From Salinicola corii (lineage in GTDB: Bacteria > Pseudomonadota > Gammaproteobacteria > Pseudomonadales > Halomonadaceae), in assembly GCF_008298015.1 (NCBI RefSeq), contig NZ_VTPX01000001.1, forward strand, positions 186,001 to 250,000: a stretch of 64,000 nucleotides of DNA. Direction: 5' to 3'. The notes beneath the pieces are model-generated. The model searched no databases. It worked only from the letters and a program-made list of their open reading frames with translations, and was not told the origin of the DNA. A program made the translations under genes and the position numbers. The stretch's first letter is position 1. Each line of letters starts with the position of its first letter. Shown here one piece after another: positions 27,340-34,665 of this stretch.

Positions 27340-28158
27340 ATGGGACTTGTCGTGAAAGAACACGTTACGCCGTTTCAGTTTTTTATCCTGGCGCTCTCTT
27401 TCTATGTCCTGGGGGCCATGCTCGCCGACATATTCCTCGATTTGCCCCCCGAGATTCGCCAGCTCTTCGGCTATCTGGATTACCTGGTCTGCTTCTTCTT
27501 CTTCATCGACTTCTGCCAGCGGTTCTATCGGGCGCCCAGTAAATGGCGCTACATGCGATGGGGGTGGCTGGATCTGCTGGCGTGCATACCCGCGGGGTGG
27601 TTGCAGGCGGCGCGGTTGGTGCGAGTCGTTCAGGTCATTCGCGTGCTGCGTGCATTGCGATCGCTGGAGTTGATCTGGCAACTGCTATTCCGCAATCGCG
27701 CCGAGGGCGTTCTGGCTTCGGCCGCGACCGCCACCGTGCTGCTGGTGGTTTTCGGCGCGATGACGGTGCTGATGGTGGAAACACCGAATCCCGACAGTCC
27801 GATCAATACCGCCGAAGAGGCGCTGTGGTGGGCCATCGTGACCGTCACCACGGTGGGCTACGGCGATTACTATCCGATCACGACGATGGGGCGCGTGGTT
27901 GCCGTGATGTTGATGGTCTGCGGCGTCGGCCTGTTCGGTAGTTTCGCCGCTTACGTCAGCTCGCTGTTCGTCGAGGATCAGGGCGAATCCGAGTCACGCC
28001 AGCACAAGGCAAACCGGCGAATGATGCGCCATATGATCGAGCAGGTGAGCGAGCTTCAGGAGGAGATCGAGTCGTTGCGGCAGGAGCTGCGCGGCCATCG
28101 TCAGGAGTTGGCCGAGCGCCATGGGCGCGAGCGAGACGGCGATAGCACGGAACGATAA
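27340..28158 (+). CDS. Voltage-gated-type potassium channel subunit
   Basis: Tetrameric inner-membrane cation channel subunit, 272 residues. It has an S1-S4 sensor with an Arg-rich S4 (ARLVRVVQVIRVLRALRSL, about 91-109), S5, the selectivity filter TTVGYGDYYP (about 170-179) and S6. The C-terminal about 65 residues form a strongly charged coiled coil (MIEQVSELQEEIESLRQEL) that may assemble the tetramer. No RCK/NAD domain is present. The TVGYGD filter predicts potassium selectivity. An intrinsic terminator lies 120 bases downstream. Confidence 0.9.
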   Translation: MGLVVKEHVTPFQFFILALSFYVLGAMLADIFLDLPPEIRQLFGYLDYLVCFFFFIDFCQRFYRAPSKWRYMRWGWLDLLACIPAGWLQAARLVRVVQVIRVLRALRSLELIWQLLFRNRAEGVLASAATATVLLVVFGAMTVLMVETPNPDSPINTAEEALWWAIVTVTTVGYGDYYPITTMGRVVAVMLMVCGVGLFGSFAAYVSSLFVEDQGESESRQHKANRRMMRHMIEQVSELQEEIESLRQELRGHRQELAERHGRERDGDSTER

Positions 28159-28276
28159 AAGCGATTGCCATATTGCATTGTCAGGGAAATATAAGGGTGC
28201 TAACATATTTGGCATCGAATGCAGAGATCCTTCGCAGCAGTCGTTCGAGTCGCGTCTCCTAGTAACACCCCGCCTC

Positions 28277-28311
28277 GCCCGCGCATCCCCCCTCTTGCGC
28301 GGGCTTTTTTT
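28277..28311 (+). terminator. Intrinsic terminator
   Basis: Stem GCCCGCGCA with TGCGCGGGC, an 11-base loop and a run of seven T. It ends the potassium-channel transcript or a short RNA encoded just before it. Confidence 0.85.
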
Positions 28312-28420
28312 GTACCTGCGATCCCTGATAGTCACGTCACCCTCCGGGCCGTCGCGTAGCGACGTCAACAATCGCTCCTGGCCGGCCCAGTTGGCAGCGT
28401 TGCTGGTTCAACTGCCACGT

Positions 28421-29527
28421 CTAAAGCACTCGTGCTTCGTCAACATCGGCGTAGACCACGACCTGGCTTCCTTCCGGTCGAAGAAAACGCCGACCTCGAT
28501 TGAGCGTGTCGACATTCAGAGTCATGCCATCGCAGTCCACACGGTAGCGGATGACGTTGCCCAGAAGCTGGCGCTTGACGATCAATCCCGTGCAAGCCGG
28601 GCCCGGGTTGGGCGGAAGGTAACCTTGGCCATTTTCCTCCATCAGGTAGAGTGCTTCGGGGCGCAGAGCGAGTTTCCTGCCGTCGACGTGCTGCCCGAGT
28701 AGACGTCTCGCCGCACGAGCATCGAGCCGGTTGTAGGCGCCGACGAACTCGGCGACCTCTGCGCTGGCCGGGCGGGTATAGAGCGATTCCGCATCGCTCT
28801 GCTGCAGGATGCGCCCCTGGCCCATGAGGAAGATGCGATCGGAAAGCATCAGCGCTTCTTCCTGGTCATGGGTCACGAACAGAGTCGTCAGCGCCAGTTG
28901 CTGCTGTATCTCGCGAATCTGGTCGCGCAGATGTTGGCGAATCTTGGCATCCAGTGCGGAGAGGGGCTCGTCCATCAGCAGAATGCGTGGACGTGTGACC
29001 AGCGACCTCGCCAGCGCGACACGCTGGCGCTGACCACCGGAAAGCTGATGCGGATACTTGTGTGCGTGGTCGCCCAGCTCGACCAGTGCCAGCGTCTCTT
29101 CGACGCGTTCGCGACGGGATCGCGGCGCCACGCGACGCATCCTCAGGCCAAAGGCGACGTTGTCGCGCACGCTCATGTTGGGAAACAGCGCATAGTGCTG
29201 GAAGACCATGCCGATATCGCGCTTCTGCGGTGGGAGCCGGGTAATGATTTCGCCATCGACCTCGATCTCGCCGGCGTCGATATCGGTGAGTCCGGCGATT
29301 GCTCGCAACAGTGTCGACTTTCCGCAGCCGGAGGGGCCCAGCAGGGTCACGAACTCGCCTTGCACGATATCGGCATCGATATTCTGGAAGACCGGAGTGT
29401 CGCCAAACGATTTGGAGAGGCCCCGCAGGCGCAGATAGTTCGGTGCGTTGTCGGAGGTCGTCGGAGAGGGGACGGGCGTATCGCTGATCGACGTCACGAG
29501 ATTTTGGGGGGCATGGGTCGTAGTCAT
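28421..29527 (-). CDS. ABC transporter ATPase, 2-aminoethylphosphonate/PotA-type
   Basis: ATPase of the importer encoded in 28.4-33.1 kb, 368 residues. Walker A LLGPSGCGKSTLL, Q-loop MVFQHYALFPNMS, signature LSGGQRQRVALARSL, Walker B ILLMDEPLSALD and HDQEEAL are intact, with a C-terminal TOBE domain (KLALRPEALYLMEE). The N-terminal 30 residues before YLRLRGLSKSFG are a low-complexity Ser/Thr/Pro stretch unusual for the family. ATGA overlap with the upstream permease. Confidence 0.87.
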   Translation of the reverse strand: MTTTHAPQNLVTSISDTPVPSPTTSDNAPNYLRLRGLSKSFGDTPVFQNIDADIVQGEFVTLLGPSGCGKSTLLRAIAGLTDIDAGEIEVDGEIITRLPPQKRDIGMVFQHYALFPNMSVRDNVAFGLRMRRVAPRSRRERVEETLALVELGDHAHKYPHQLSGGQRQRVALARSLVTRPRILLMDEPLSALDAKIRQHLRDQIREIQQQLALTTLFVTHDQEEALMLSDRIFLMGQGRILQQSDAESLYTRPASAEVAEFVGAYNRLDARAARRLLGQHVDGRKLALRPEALYLMEENGQGYLPPNPGPACTGLIVKRQLLGNVIRYRVDCDGMTLNVDTLNRGRRFLRPEGSQVVVYADVDEARVL

Positions 29528-30357
29528 CGATTGCGGTCCTTCGGGGCGGCGACCTCACTTCGGCCATTGCCGAGCCAAGTGAGAATGAGGATGAACAGGA
29601 ACAGAGTGATGACGAGCGCGCTGGTGAAATGACCGCTTTCACGGCGCACGTTGAAGAGATAGATCTGAAGCGTCTCGAAGCGCGTGCCGACGAGCAGATT
29701 GGCGAAGACGAACTCGCCGATGAGAAACGAGAACGACAGGAAGACCGCGATACGAATGCCCAGGCGCATGTTGGGAAGCACCACCCGCAGGAAGGCGACG
29801 AGCGGGCTCGCGCCGAGCAATTGTGCGGCGTCCATCAGTTCGGCGGCATCGAATCCACGCAGACTGTTGATCAGCGAGCGATACATGAAGGGCAGGGCGA
29901 TCGACACATAGGTGAAGATCAGAATCCACGGCGTCCCCACCAGGGGAAGCGGGCCGCCGGCGTAGAGTTGCAGCAACCCCACGGAAGAGACCACCGGCGG
30001 TACCGCGAACGGGGTCAGGACGAGCACGTCCATCCAGCGCTCCAGCCACGGAAAGCGAGTACGAGCGAGAAACGCCACCGGCAGAATCAGTACGAGCGAG
30101 AGCAACAGCGAGCTCGCTACCACAAACATCGAGCGTCCGAAGGCTTCCAGGAAGCGTGGCGTATGCCAGAGTCTCAGCATCCAGTCGAGGGTCAGCCCAT
30201 CGGGTAGCAGCGTCGCTCCCCAGCGTGTGGCCAGCGCATATAACAGTGTGGCGGCAAGTGGCAGAGAGAGCGAGACGAAGATGGGGGCAAGGATCCACCA
30301 GTGCAGGGGTAGCCCGCCACCCGTGGCCGACCGACGGCGATCAGCGTTACTCGACAT
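29524..30357 (-). CDS. ABC transporter permease (PhnV-like)
   Basis: Inner-membrane permease, 277 residues, about six helices, with EAA loop MDAAQLLGASPLVAFLRVVL at about 178-197. It overlaps the preceding permease gene by 11 bases and the ATPase gene by 4, so the subunits are translated together. The short N-terminus MSSNADRRRSATGG precedes the first helix at LHWWILAPIFVSLSL. Confidence 0.85.
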   Translation of the reverse strand: MSSNADRRRSATGGGLPLHWWILAPIFVSLSLPLAATLLYALATRWGATLLPDGLTLDWMLRLWHTPRFLEAFGRSMFVVASSLLLSLVLILPVAFLARTRFPWLERWMDVLVLTPFAVPPVVSSVGLLQLYAGGPLPLVGTPWILIFTYVSIALPFMYRSLINSLRGFDAAELMDAAQLLGASPLVAFLRVVLPNMRLGIRIAVFLSFSFLIGEFVFANLLVGTRFETLQIYLFNVRRESGHFTSALVITLFLFILILTWLGNGRSEVAAPKDRNR

Positions 30358-31183
30358 GGGTTCTTCCCCGGAGCAGGTGCTGCTGCACGAGTGTCATCGC
30401 TGTCAGCAGGGCGATCGTGATCAGCGACAACGCGCTTGCCAGCTCGGGTTGCAGGAACAAGTCTCCCGAGACCAGATTGGCGATGCGGATCGTCAACAGG
30501 TTGTAGTTGTTGCCGACCAGCGCGAAGACCGTGGCGTAGGTGCCAATGGCATTGGCGAGCAGAATCGTCAGCGTCCCCATCATGCTCGGCCAGAGCACGG
30601 GGAGCCCGATGTGGCGCCAGTAAGCGACTCGCCCCGCGCCGAGCAGGCTGGCGGCTTCTCGCCACTCCGAACGGAGTCCGGCGAAGGCAGGCAGTAGCAG
30701 TAGCATGCCGAGCGGAACCTGGAACCAAGTGTAGATGATCATCAAGCCGGTCCGGGAGTAGAGGCTGAACGATTCGAATAGTCCGAAGCGTTGGAGCGCC
30801 AGCGTCAATGCGCCGTTGGCGCCCAGCAGGATGATGAACGCGAAGGCCAGTGGCACGCCGGCGAAATTGCTGGTCATGTTGGTGAAGGCGATGAGCACCC
30901 TTCGCGTGCCGCCGCCGACGCGGGAAAGGCCGTAGCAGGCGAGCGTAGCGATGAGCAGACCAGCGAGGCTAGATACCAGGGCGATTTCGATGCTTCGCCA
31001 CATTGCTTGACGGTAGAACGTCGATGCCGCGATCTCACGAAAGTGATCGAACCCCCAGCCCGTGCCAACGCGGAAGGCGCTCAAGGCGACGTAACCCAGT
31101 GGTGCGAGCTGAAACGCGCAGAATACCAGCGCAAAGGGCAGAAGACACAGCAGCGCGGGCGACCAGCGGTGTCCTCGGATCAT
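30347..31183 (-). CDS. ABC transporter permease (PhnU-like)
   Basis: Second membrane permease of the same importer, 278 residues: helix 1 PALLCLLPFALVFCAFQLAP, then about five more and an EAA-type loop WREAASLLGAGRVAYWRHI at about 173-191. Its ATG overlaps the stop of the phosphohydrolase gene upstream, which ties the enzyme to the transporter. The gene order hydrolase-permease-permease-ATPase is unbroken. Confidence 0.85.
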   Translation of the reverse strand: MIRGHRWSPALLCLLPFALVFCAFQLAPLGYVALSAFRVGTGWGFDHFREIAASTFYRQAMWRSIEIALVSSLAGLLIATLACYGLSRVGGGTRRVLIAFTNMTSNFAGVPLAFAFIILLGANGALTLALQRFGLFESFSLYSRTGLMIIYTWFQVPLGMLLLLPAFAGLRSEWREAASLLGAGRVAYWRHIGLPVLWPSMMGTLTILLANAIGTYATVFALVGNNYNLLTIRIANLVSGDLFLQPELASALSLITIALLTAMTLVQQHLLRGRTHVE

Positions 31184-32004
31184 TGCGCGGTGCTCTCATC
31201 GCTCAGTAGTGCGGCATTGAGTGTCTTGTCGTGATGTAGCCCCAATAGGGTCGCCAGGGTACCGCAGACCTCGGTTTGCCTGAGGTCGGTCACGCGTTGC
31301 GACGAGAAGCCGCTACCCAGTGTCCAGAGGGGGACGTGACGCTCCTCGGGCAGTGTGCCGGAATGGGAGCGATCGGCATTCATGCCGTGGTCGGCGGTCA
31401 CCATCACCTGGTATCCCGCAGCCAGCCAGCGGGGAAGGTAATCGGCGAGGGCGATGTCCGCCTGGCGGGCAGCGTTGCGGTATTGCGGAGAGTCACCGCC
31501 ATGACGATGGCCGGTATCGTCGATGTTCATGCTGTGTACCAGTAGAAAGTCCGGGTCATGCAGTCGACGCAACATCTCGGCATCGCTGAACAGATGATCA
31601 TCGGGATAGTGGTCGCGCCAGTAGAAAAGACCGGCCTGAATGGCGACGTCGGCATCGTGTCGGAAGCGGTGCCGAGTGCGATCGAACGGTGCCTCGAGGT
31701 AGAGCTCGCTAATCCAATGATACGCCGCAGCGGCGGTTCGGCGACCTTGCTGGGTGGCAAGATCGAATAGGCTGGTACCGAGAGAGCGCCGTACCACGTC
31801 GTTGTTGACCACGCCGGAGTCCACCGGGCGATCTCCTGTCAGCAGACATTCGTAGAGCGGTCGCGATATCGCCGGCAGCTCGCAATCCAGCGAGTGATAG
31901 GTGCCGCGGCCCACCTCGCACAAGGCGTTGAGATGCCCCATGGCATGATGGCCCACGGTATGACTGAGGCCATCGAGAATGACCAGGATGACGCGGTTGG
32001 ACAT
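31180..32004 (-). CDS. Alkaline-phosphatase-superfamily phosphodiesterase/phosphohydrolase
   Basis: Metal-dependent hydrolase of the type I phosphodiesterase branch, 274 residues, with no signal peptide, so cytoplasmic. The two-metal site looks complete: first Asp in VILVILDGLSH, a Ser nucleophile in LPAISRPLYECLLTG, Asp and His in NIDDTGHRHGG, DHG in VMVTADHGMNAD and a final His in ERHVPLW. It is small for the family, lacking a large cap. GGAG precedes the chosen ATG at 32004. Embedded in an aminoethylphosphonate-type importer operon, it probably acts on the imported phosphorus compound, a phosphodiester or phosphonate; the substrate is inference. Confidence 0.82.
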   Translation of the reverse strand: MSNRVILVILDGLSHTVGHHAMGHLNALCEVGRGTYHSLDCELPAISRPLYECLLTGDRPVDSGVVNNDVVRRSLGTSLFDLATQQGRRTAAAAYHWISELYLEAPFDRTRHRFRHDADVAIQAGLFYWRDHYPDDHLFSDAEMLRRLHDPDFLLVHSMNIDDTGHRHGGDSPQYRNAARQADIALADYLPRWLAAGYQVMVTADHGMNADRSHSGTLPEERHVPLWTLGSGFSSQRVTDLRQTEVCGTLATLLGLHHDKTLNAALLSDESTAQ

Positions 32005-32053
32005 GTGAATGGCTCCGAGCCGCCCCGCGTGGGGCGGCGGTGACACAGAGGGG

Positions 32054-33136
32054 TCAGTGTTGGTGTACGAGGACTTCGGATTGCCACAGCTGTGGCAATT
32101 GATGGGCGCTCTGCTCCCAGGCGTCAAAATTCTCGATTGGTCGCGCGTTGGCGTATTCGCTGTTGGGCAGAAGTTTGGCAGCGGTCTTTGTGTCCAAATT
32201 CAAATGCTCGGCGCGGATCGGGCGAGCGTAACCCTTGGCCAGATTGGCCTGACCGGCATCGGAAAAGATGTACTCACGCGCTAGCTTGGCCGCGTTGGGG
32301 TGTTTGGCGTACTTGTTGATGATGGTGGAATAGCCGGAGATGACGGATGCATCGGACGGGATCACCACCTCGAAGCGATCGGGGTCGATTTGGTCACGGT
32401 AATTCAGGGCATTGAAGTCCCATAGCAGTCCGACCTCGACTTCTCCTTTTTCCAGTGCCGCGATATTGGGGTCGGCCAGCGACAGGCGACCCTGCCTGGC
32501 GAGTTCGGCGAATAGCTCCAAGCCGGGCTTCAGGTTGCTCTCGTCTCCGCCACGAGCGTAGGCCGCGGCCAGCACGGCGCTGTTGTTCTGCGCCCCCTGG
32601 CCCACCGGACCGACGGCAACGCTATAGTCGCCTTCGAGCAGGTCGGCGAAGGCGTGCGGTCGCTCGTTCTCCGGCACCAGCTCCTTATTGATCATCAGCG
32701 CGATGGTGCCGGTATAGGCCAGTGCCCAGTGGCCGTCTTTATCCTTGGCCCAGTCGGGAACCTGATCCCAGGTGGAAGGCTTGTAGGGCTGAGTGACGCC
32801 CTGCTGTACGGCAATCGGCCCGAAAGCGATACCCACGTCGCCAATGTCGGCGCTGGCGTTGTCTCCCTCTGCCTTGAACTTGGCGATCTCTTCGGCGGAA
32901 CTCATGTCGGTGTCGGCGTGATCCAGGCCATATTGCTGTTTCAGGTCGGCCCAGGTGTCCTTCCAGTTGGCCCAGCTATCGGGCATGCCGACGCTGTCGA
33001 CACGACCTTCCTGTTTGGCGGCGGTGACCAGTGCGTCCATGTCGGATTGGTCGGCCAGGGCTTGGCCAGAAATTAACGTCAGACCGATTAGTCCGGTCAC
33101 TGATAAACGAGCGAATGGAAAACGAGGCGATCTCAA
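32054..33136 (-). CDS. Periplasmic substrate-binding protein, 2-aminoethylphosphonate/iron-type
   Basis: Receptor of the importer, 360 residues. I choose a TTG start at 33136: AAGGAG lies 8 bases upstream, and it gives a clean signal peptide (FPFARLSVTGLIGLTLISG, cleavage after ALA). In-frame ATG codons further upstream have poor ribosome sites. The mature protein has ALVTAAKQEGRVDSVGMPDSW, a family-like opening, and IALMINKELVPENERPHAF in the domain hinge. Class II binding proteins of this group carry phosphonates, phosphate esters, polyamines or Fe(III). A 49-base gap separates it from the hydrolase gene. Confidence 0.83.
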   Translation of the reverse strand: MRSPRFPFARLSVTGLIGLTLISGQALADQSDMDALVTAAKQEGRVDSVGMPDSWANWKDTWADLKQQYGLDHADTDMSSAEEIAKFKAEGDNASADIGDVGIAFGPIAVQQGVTQPYKPSTWDQVPDWAKDKDGHWALAYTGTIALMINKELVPENERPHAFADLLEGDYSVAVGPVGQGAQNNSAVLAAAYARGGDESNLKPGLELFAELARQGRLSLADPNIAALEKGEVEVGLLWDFNALNYRDQIDPDRFEVVIPSDASVISGYSTIINKYAKHPNAAKLAREYIFSDAGQANLAKGYARPIRAEHLNLDTKTAAKLLPNSEYANARPIENFDAWEQSAHQLPQLWQSEVLVHQH

Positions 33137-33182
33137 GACGGCGGCTCCTTGGATAAACATCGAGGCAAGAGTCAAAGGATCA

Positions 33183-33194
33183 TGGTCTAGTCCA
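33183..33194. promoter_or_regulatory. GntR-type operator, box 1
   Basis: TGGTCTAGTCCA differs at one base from the palindrome TGGTCTAGACCA, the core recognised by HutC/DasR-type GntR regulators. It lies 47 bases upstream of the binding-protein start. Confidence 0.6.
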
Positions 33195-33338
33195 GATTAG
33201 GCGTAAGTCAGGCTAAAGGTCGCATGTGACGAAGAGGTGTCAGCGGGATGGCAGTGTGGTGACGTGATTGAGTCGGAATTCAGGTGCTCATTTGTCATGG
33301 AACAGACATGATGGCTGGATACCTTCTAGGCAAAGAAC

Positions 33339-33350
33339 TGAACTAGACCA
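33339..33350. promoter_or_regulatory. GntR-type operator, box 2
   Basis: TGAACTAGACCA matches TGGTCTAGACCA at 10 of 12 positions and sits 11 bases before the gntR start, as expected for autoregulation. Boxes 1 and 2 are about 156 bases apart. Confidence 0.55.
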
Positions 33351-33360
33351 GGATTGCTGG

Positions 33361-34131
33361 ATGACTTCGATGGCTCAATACGACGCTTCCGACAACGCCT
33401 CTGCGGAGCAATCGTTGTCGCCTCAGGCCAGCCGTCTGAGGGAGGCGCTACTCGAATTGGTTCATGGACTGCCAGAAAAGGGGAGCCGTCGCCTGCCATC
33501 GGAACGTCAGATGATGCTGGCGTTTTCAACCACGAGAATCACGTTGCGGGAAGCGCTTGGCCAATTGGAGAATGCCGGTCGGATCTACCGGGAAAGTCGT
33601 CGTGGCTGGTTCGCGGCGGCGCCAAGACTGCGCTATGAATTGCTCGCGGGCCTGCCGTTCCATGAAATGGTCGAGTCGCAGCAGCGGCAGGCCATGACGC
33701 ATTTGTTATCAGCCGAAACCGTTGCCGCGTCACGAGGGATTTCACAACGATTGGGGCTGCCCGAAAGCGCTCCTGTTTATCGAATCGTACGGGCCCGAGC
33801 CATCGATGGCCGTCGGGTGCTATACGTTGAGCATCATCTGCGGCCTGACTGCTTCCCCGGGATCCTGTCCTTCGATCTCGAGGGGATGTCACTGACCGCA
33901 CTCTATCGGCAGGAGTACGCCATTCGTATTTCGCGGGTAGACTACGAACTTGGTTCCACTGTCTTTGGCGGGCCGGCGGGGGAGGCGCTATACGCAGCGC
34001 CAGGCACGCCGGCGCAACGAATTACGCGAGTCAATCGCGACCAGAATGGCCGGATCGTCGACTGTGATGACGAATACTGGCGACATGATGCCATAGAATT
34101 GACATTGAGCGCGGTGCCCCGTCCGGGCTGA
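33361..34131 (+). CDS. GntR-family regulator with UTRA domain (PhnR-like position)
   Basis: Local regulator of the adjacent importer-hydrolase operon, 256 residues. The helix-turn-helix is at about 45-75 (RRLPSERQMMLAFSTTRITL), and the UTRA domain follows with APVYRIVRARAIDGRRVLYVE in two strands, SFDLEGMSLTALYRQEYAI and GTPAQRITRVNRDQNGRIVDC. The ATG at 33361 is chosen, with a second ATG three codons on; the open frame extends upstream but contains the operator. The UTRA effector is probably the transported phosphorus compound. Divergent orientation plus the two boxes support control of both arms. Confidence 0.85.
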   Translation: MTSMAQYDASDNASAEQSLSPQASRLREALLELVHGLPEKGSRRLPSERQMMLAFSTTRITLREALGQLENAGRIYRESRRGWFAAAPRLRYELLAGLPFHEMVESQQRQAMTHLLSAETVAASRGISQRLGLPESAPVYRIVRARAIDGRRVLYVEHHLRPDCFPGILSFDLEGMSLTALYRQEYAIRISRVDYELGSTVFGGPAGEALYAAPGTPAQRITRVNRDQNGRIVDCDDEYWRHDAIELTLSAVPRPG

Positions 34132-34221
34132 GGCAAGACGTGACTTTGCAGGTGCGGGGAATAACTCCTTTGCAGAGTCGGCACTTATCGGCCAATCCGG
34201 TTAGGCTGAACATGGGTTCTC

Positions 34222-34665
34222 CTACAGCAATAGCTCCACATCGTCACCGTTCCAGCGCACGACCCATGTGCGCAGGCGTTGCGAAGGATCCTCGAGGCAC
34301 TGGCCGTCCGTCAGCCGGAAGTGGTGCTTGTAGATCGGGGAGGCGACGACCAGCTCGCCCTTGAGATCGCCAATGATGCCGCGGCCGATCACGTTGGCGC
34401 CGGAAAACGGATCGCGATTGTCGAGGGCGTACAGCTCTCCCGCGGCCTCGGGCGGTTTGATAGGCTCTCCCGCGGCTTCGGGCGAGTGAGAAAGCCTGTC
34501 GGCGGCTTCGGGCCGACCCGGTAGAAAGAAAAGCGCTATCTGATGGCCATCATGCCAGGCGACGATGCCGGAGCCGGCAACCAGGTCCGCCCGGCTGCAC
34601 AGGCGAACGGGGTGTGAAGAGGAGGCAGACCGTGCTGCCTCGGTTTCCAGGATGAGTTCGCTCAT
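34222..34665 (-). CDS. nirD: Assimilatory nitrite reductase small subunit
   Basis: NirD is the Rieske-fold partner of NirB in NADH-dependent nitrite reduction to ammonia. The 147-residue protein has LCSRADLVAGSGIVAWHDGHQIALFFL (two strands), LDNRDPFSGANVIGRGIIGDL, VVASPIYKHHFRLTDGQCLEDP and a closing VVRWNGDDVELLL. It lacks the cluster-binding Cys/His pairs, as NirD does. It is longer than E. coli NirD (108) because of an internal PEAAGE-type repeat at about residues 52-74. Its ATG overlaps the nirB stop. Confidence 0.9.
   Translation of the reverse strand: MSELILETEAARSASSSHPVRLCSRADLVAGSGIVAWHDGHQIALFFLPGRPEAADRLSHSPEAAGEPIKPPEAAGELYALDNRDPFSGANVIGRGIIGDLKGELVVASPIYKHHFRLTDGQCLEDPSQRLRTWVVRWNGDDVELLL
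34434..34520. repeat. Degenerate tandem repeat inside nirD
   Basis: Three related units around CCCGCGGCYTCGGGC on the plus strand encode RPEAAD, SPEAAGE and PPEAAGE on the minus strand, a surface-loop insertion between conserved NirD strands. Confidence 0.7.
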
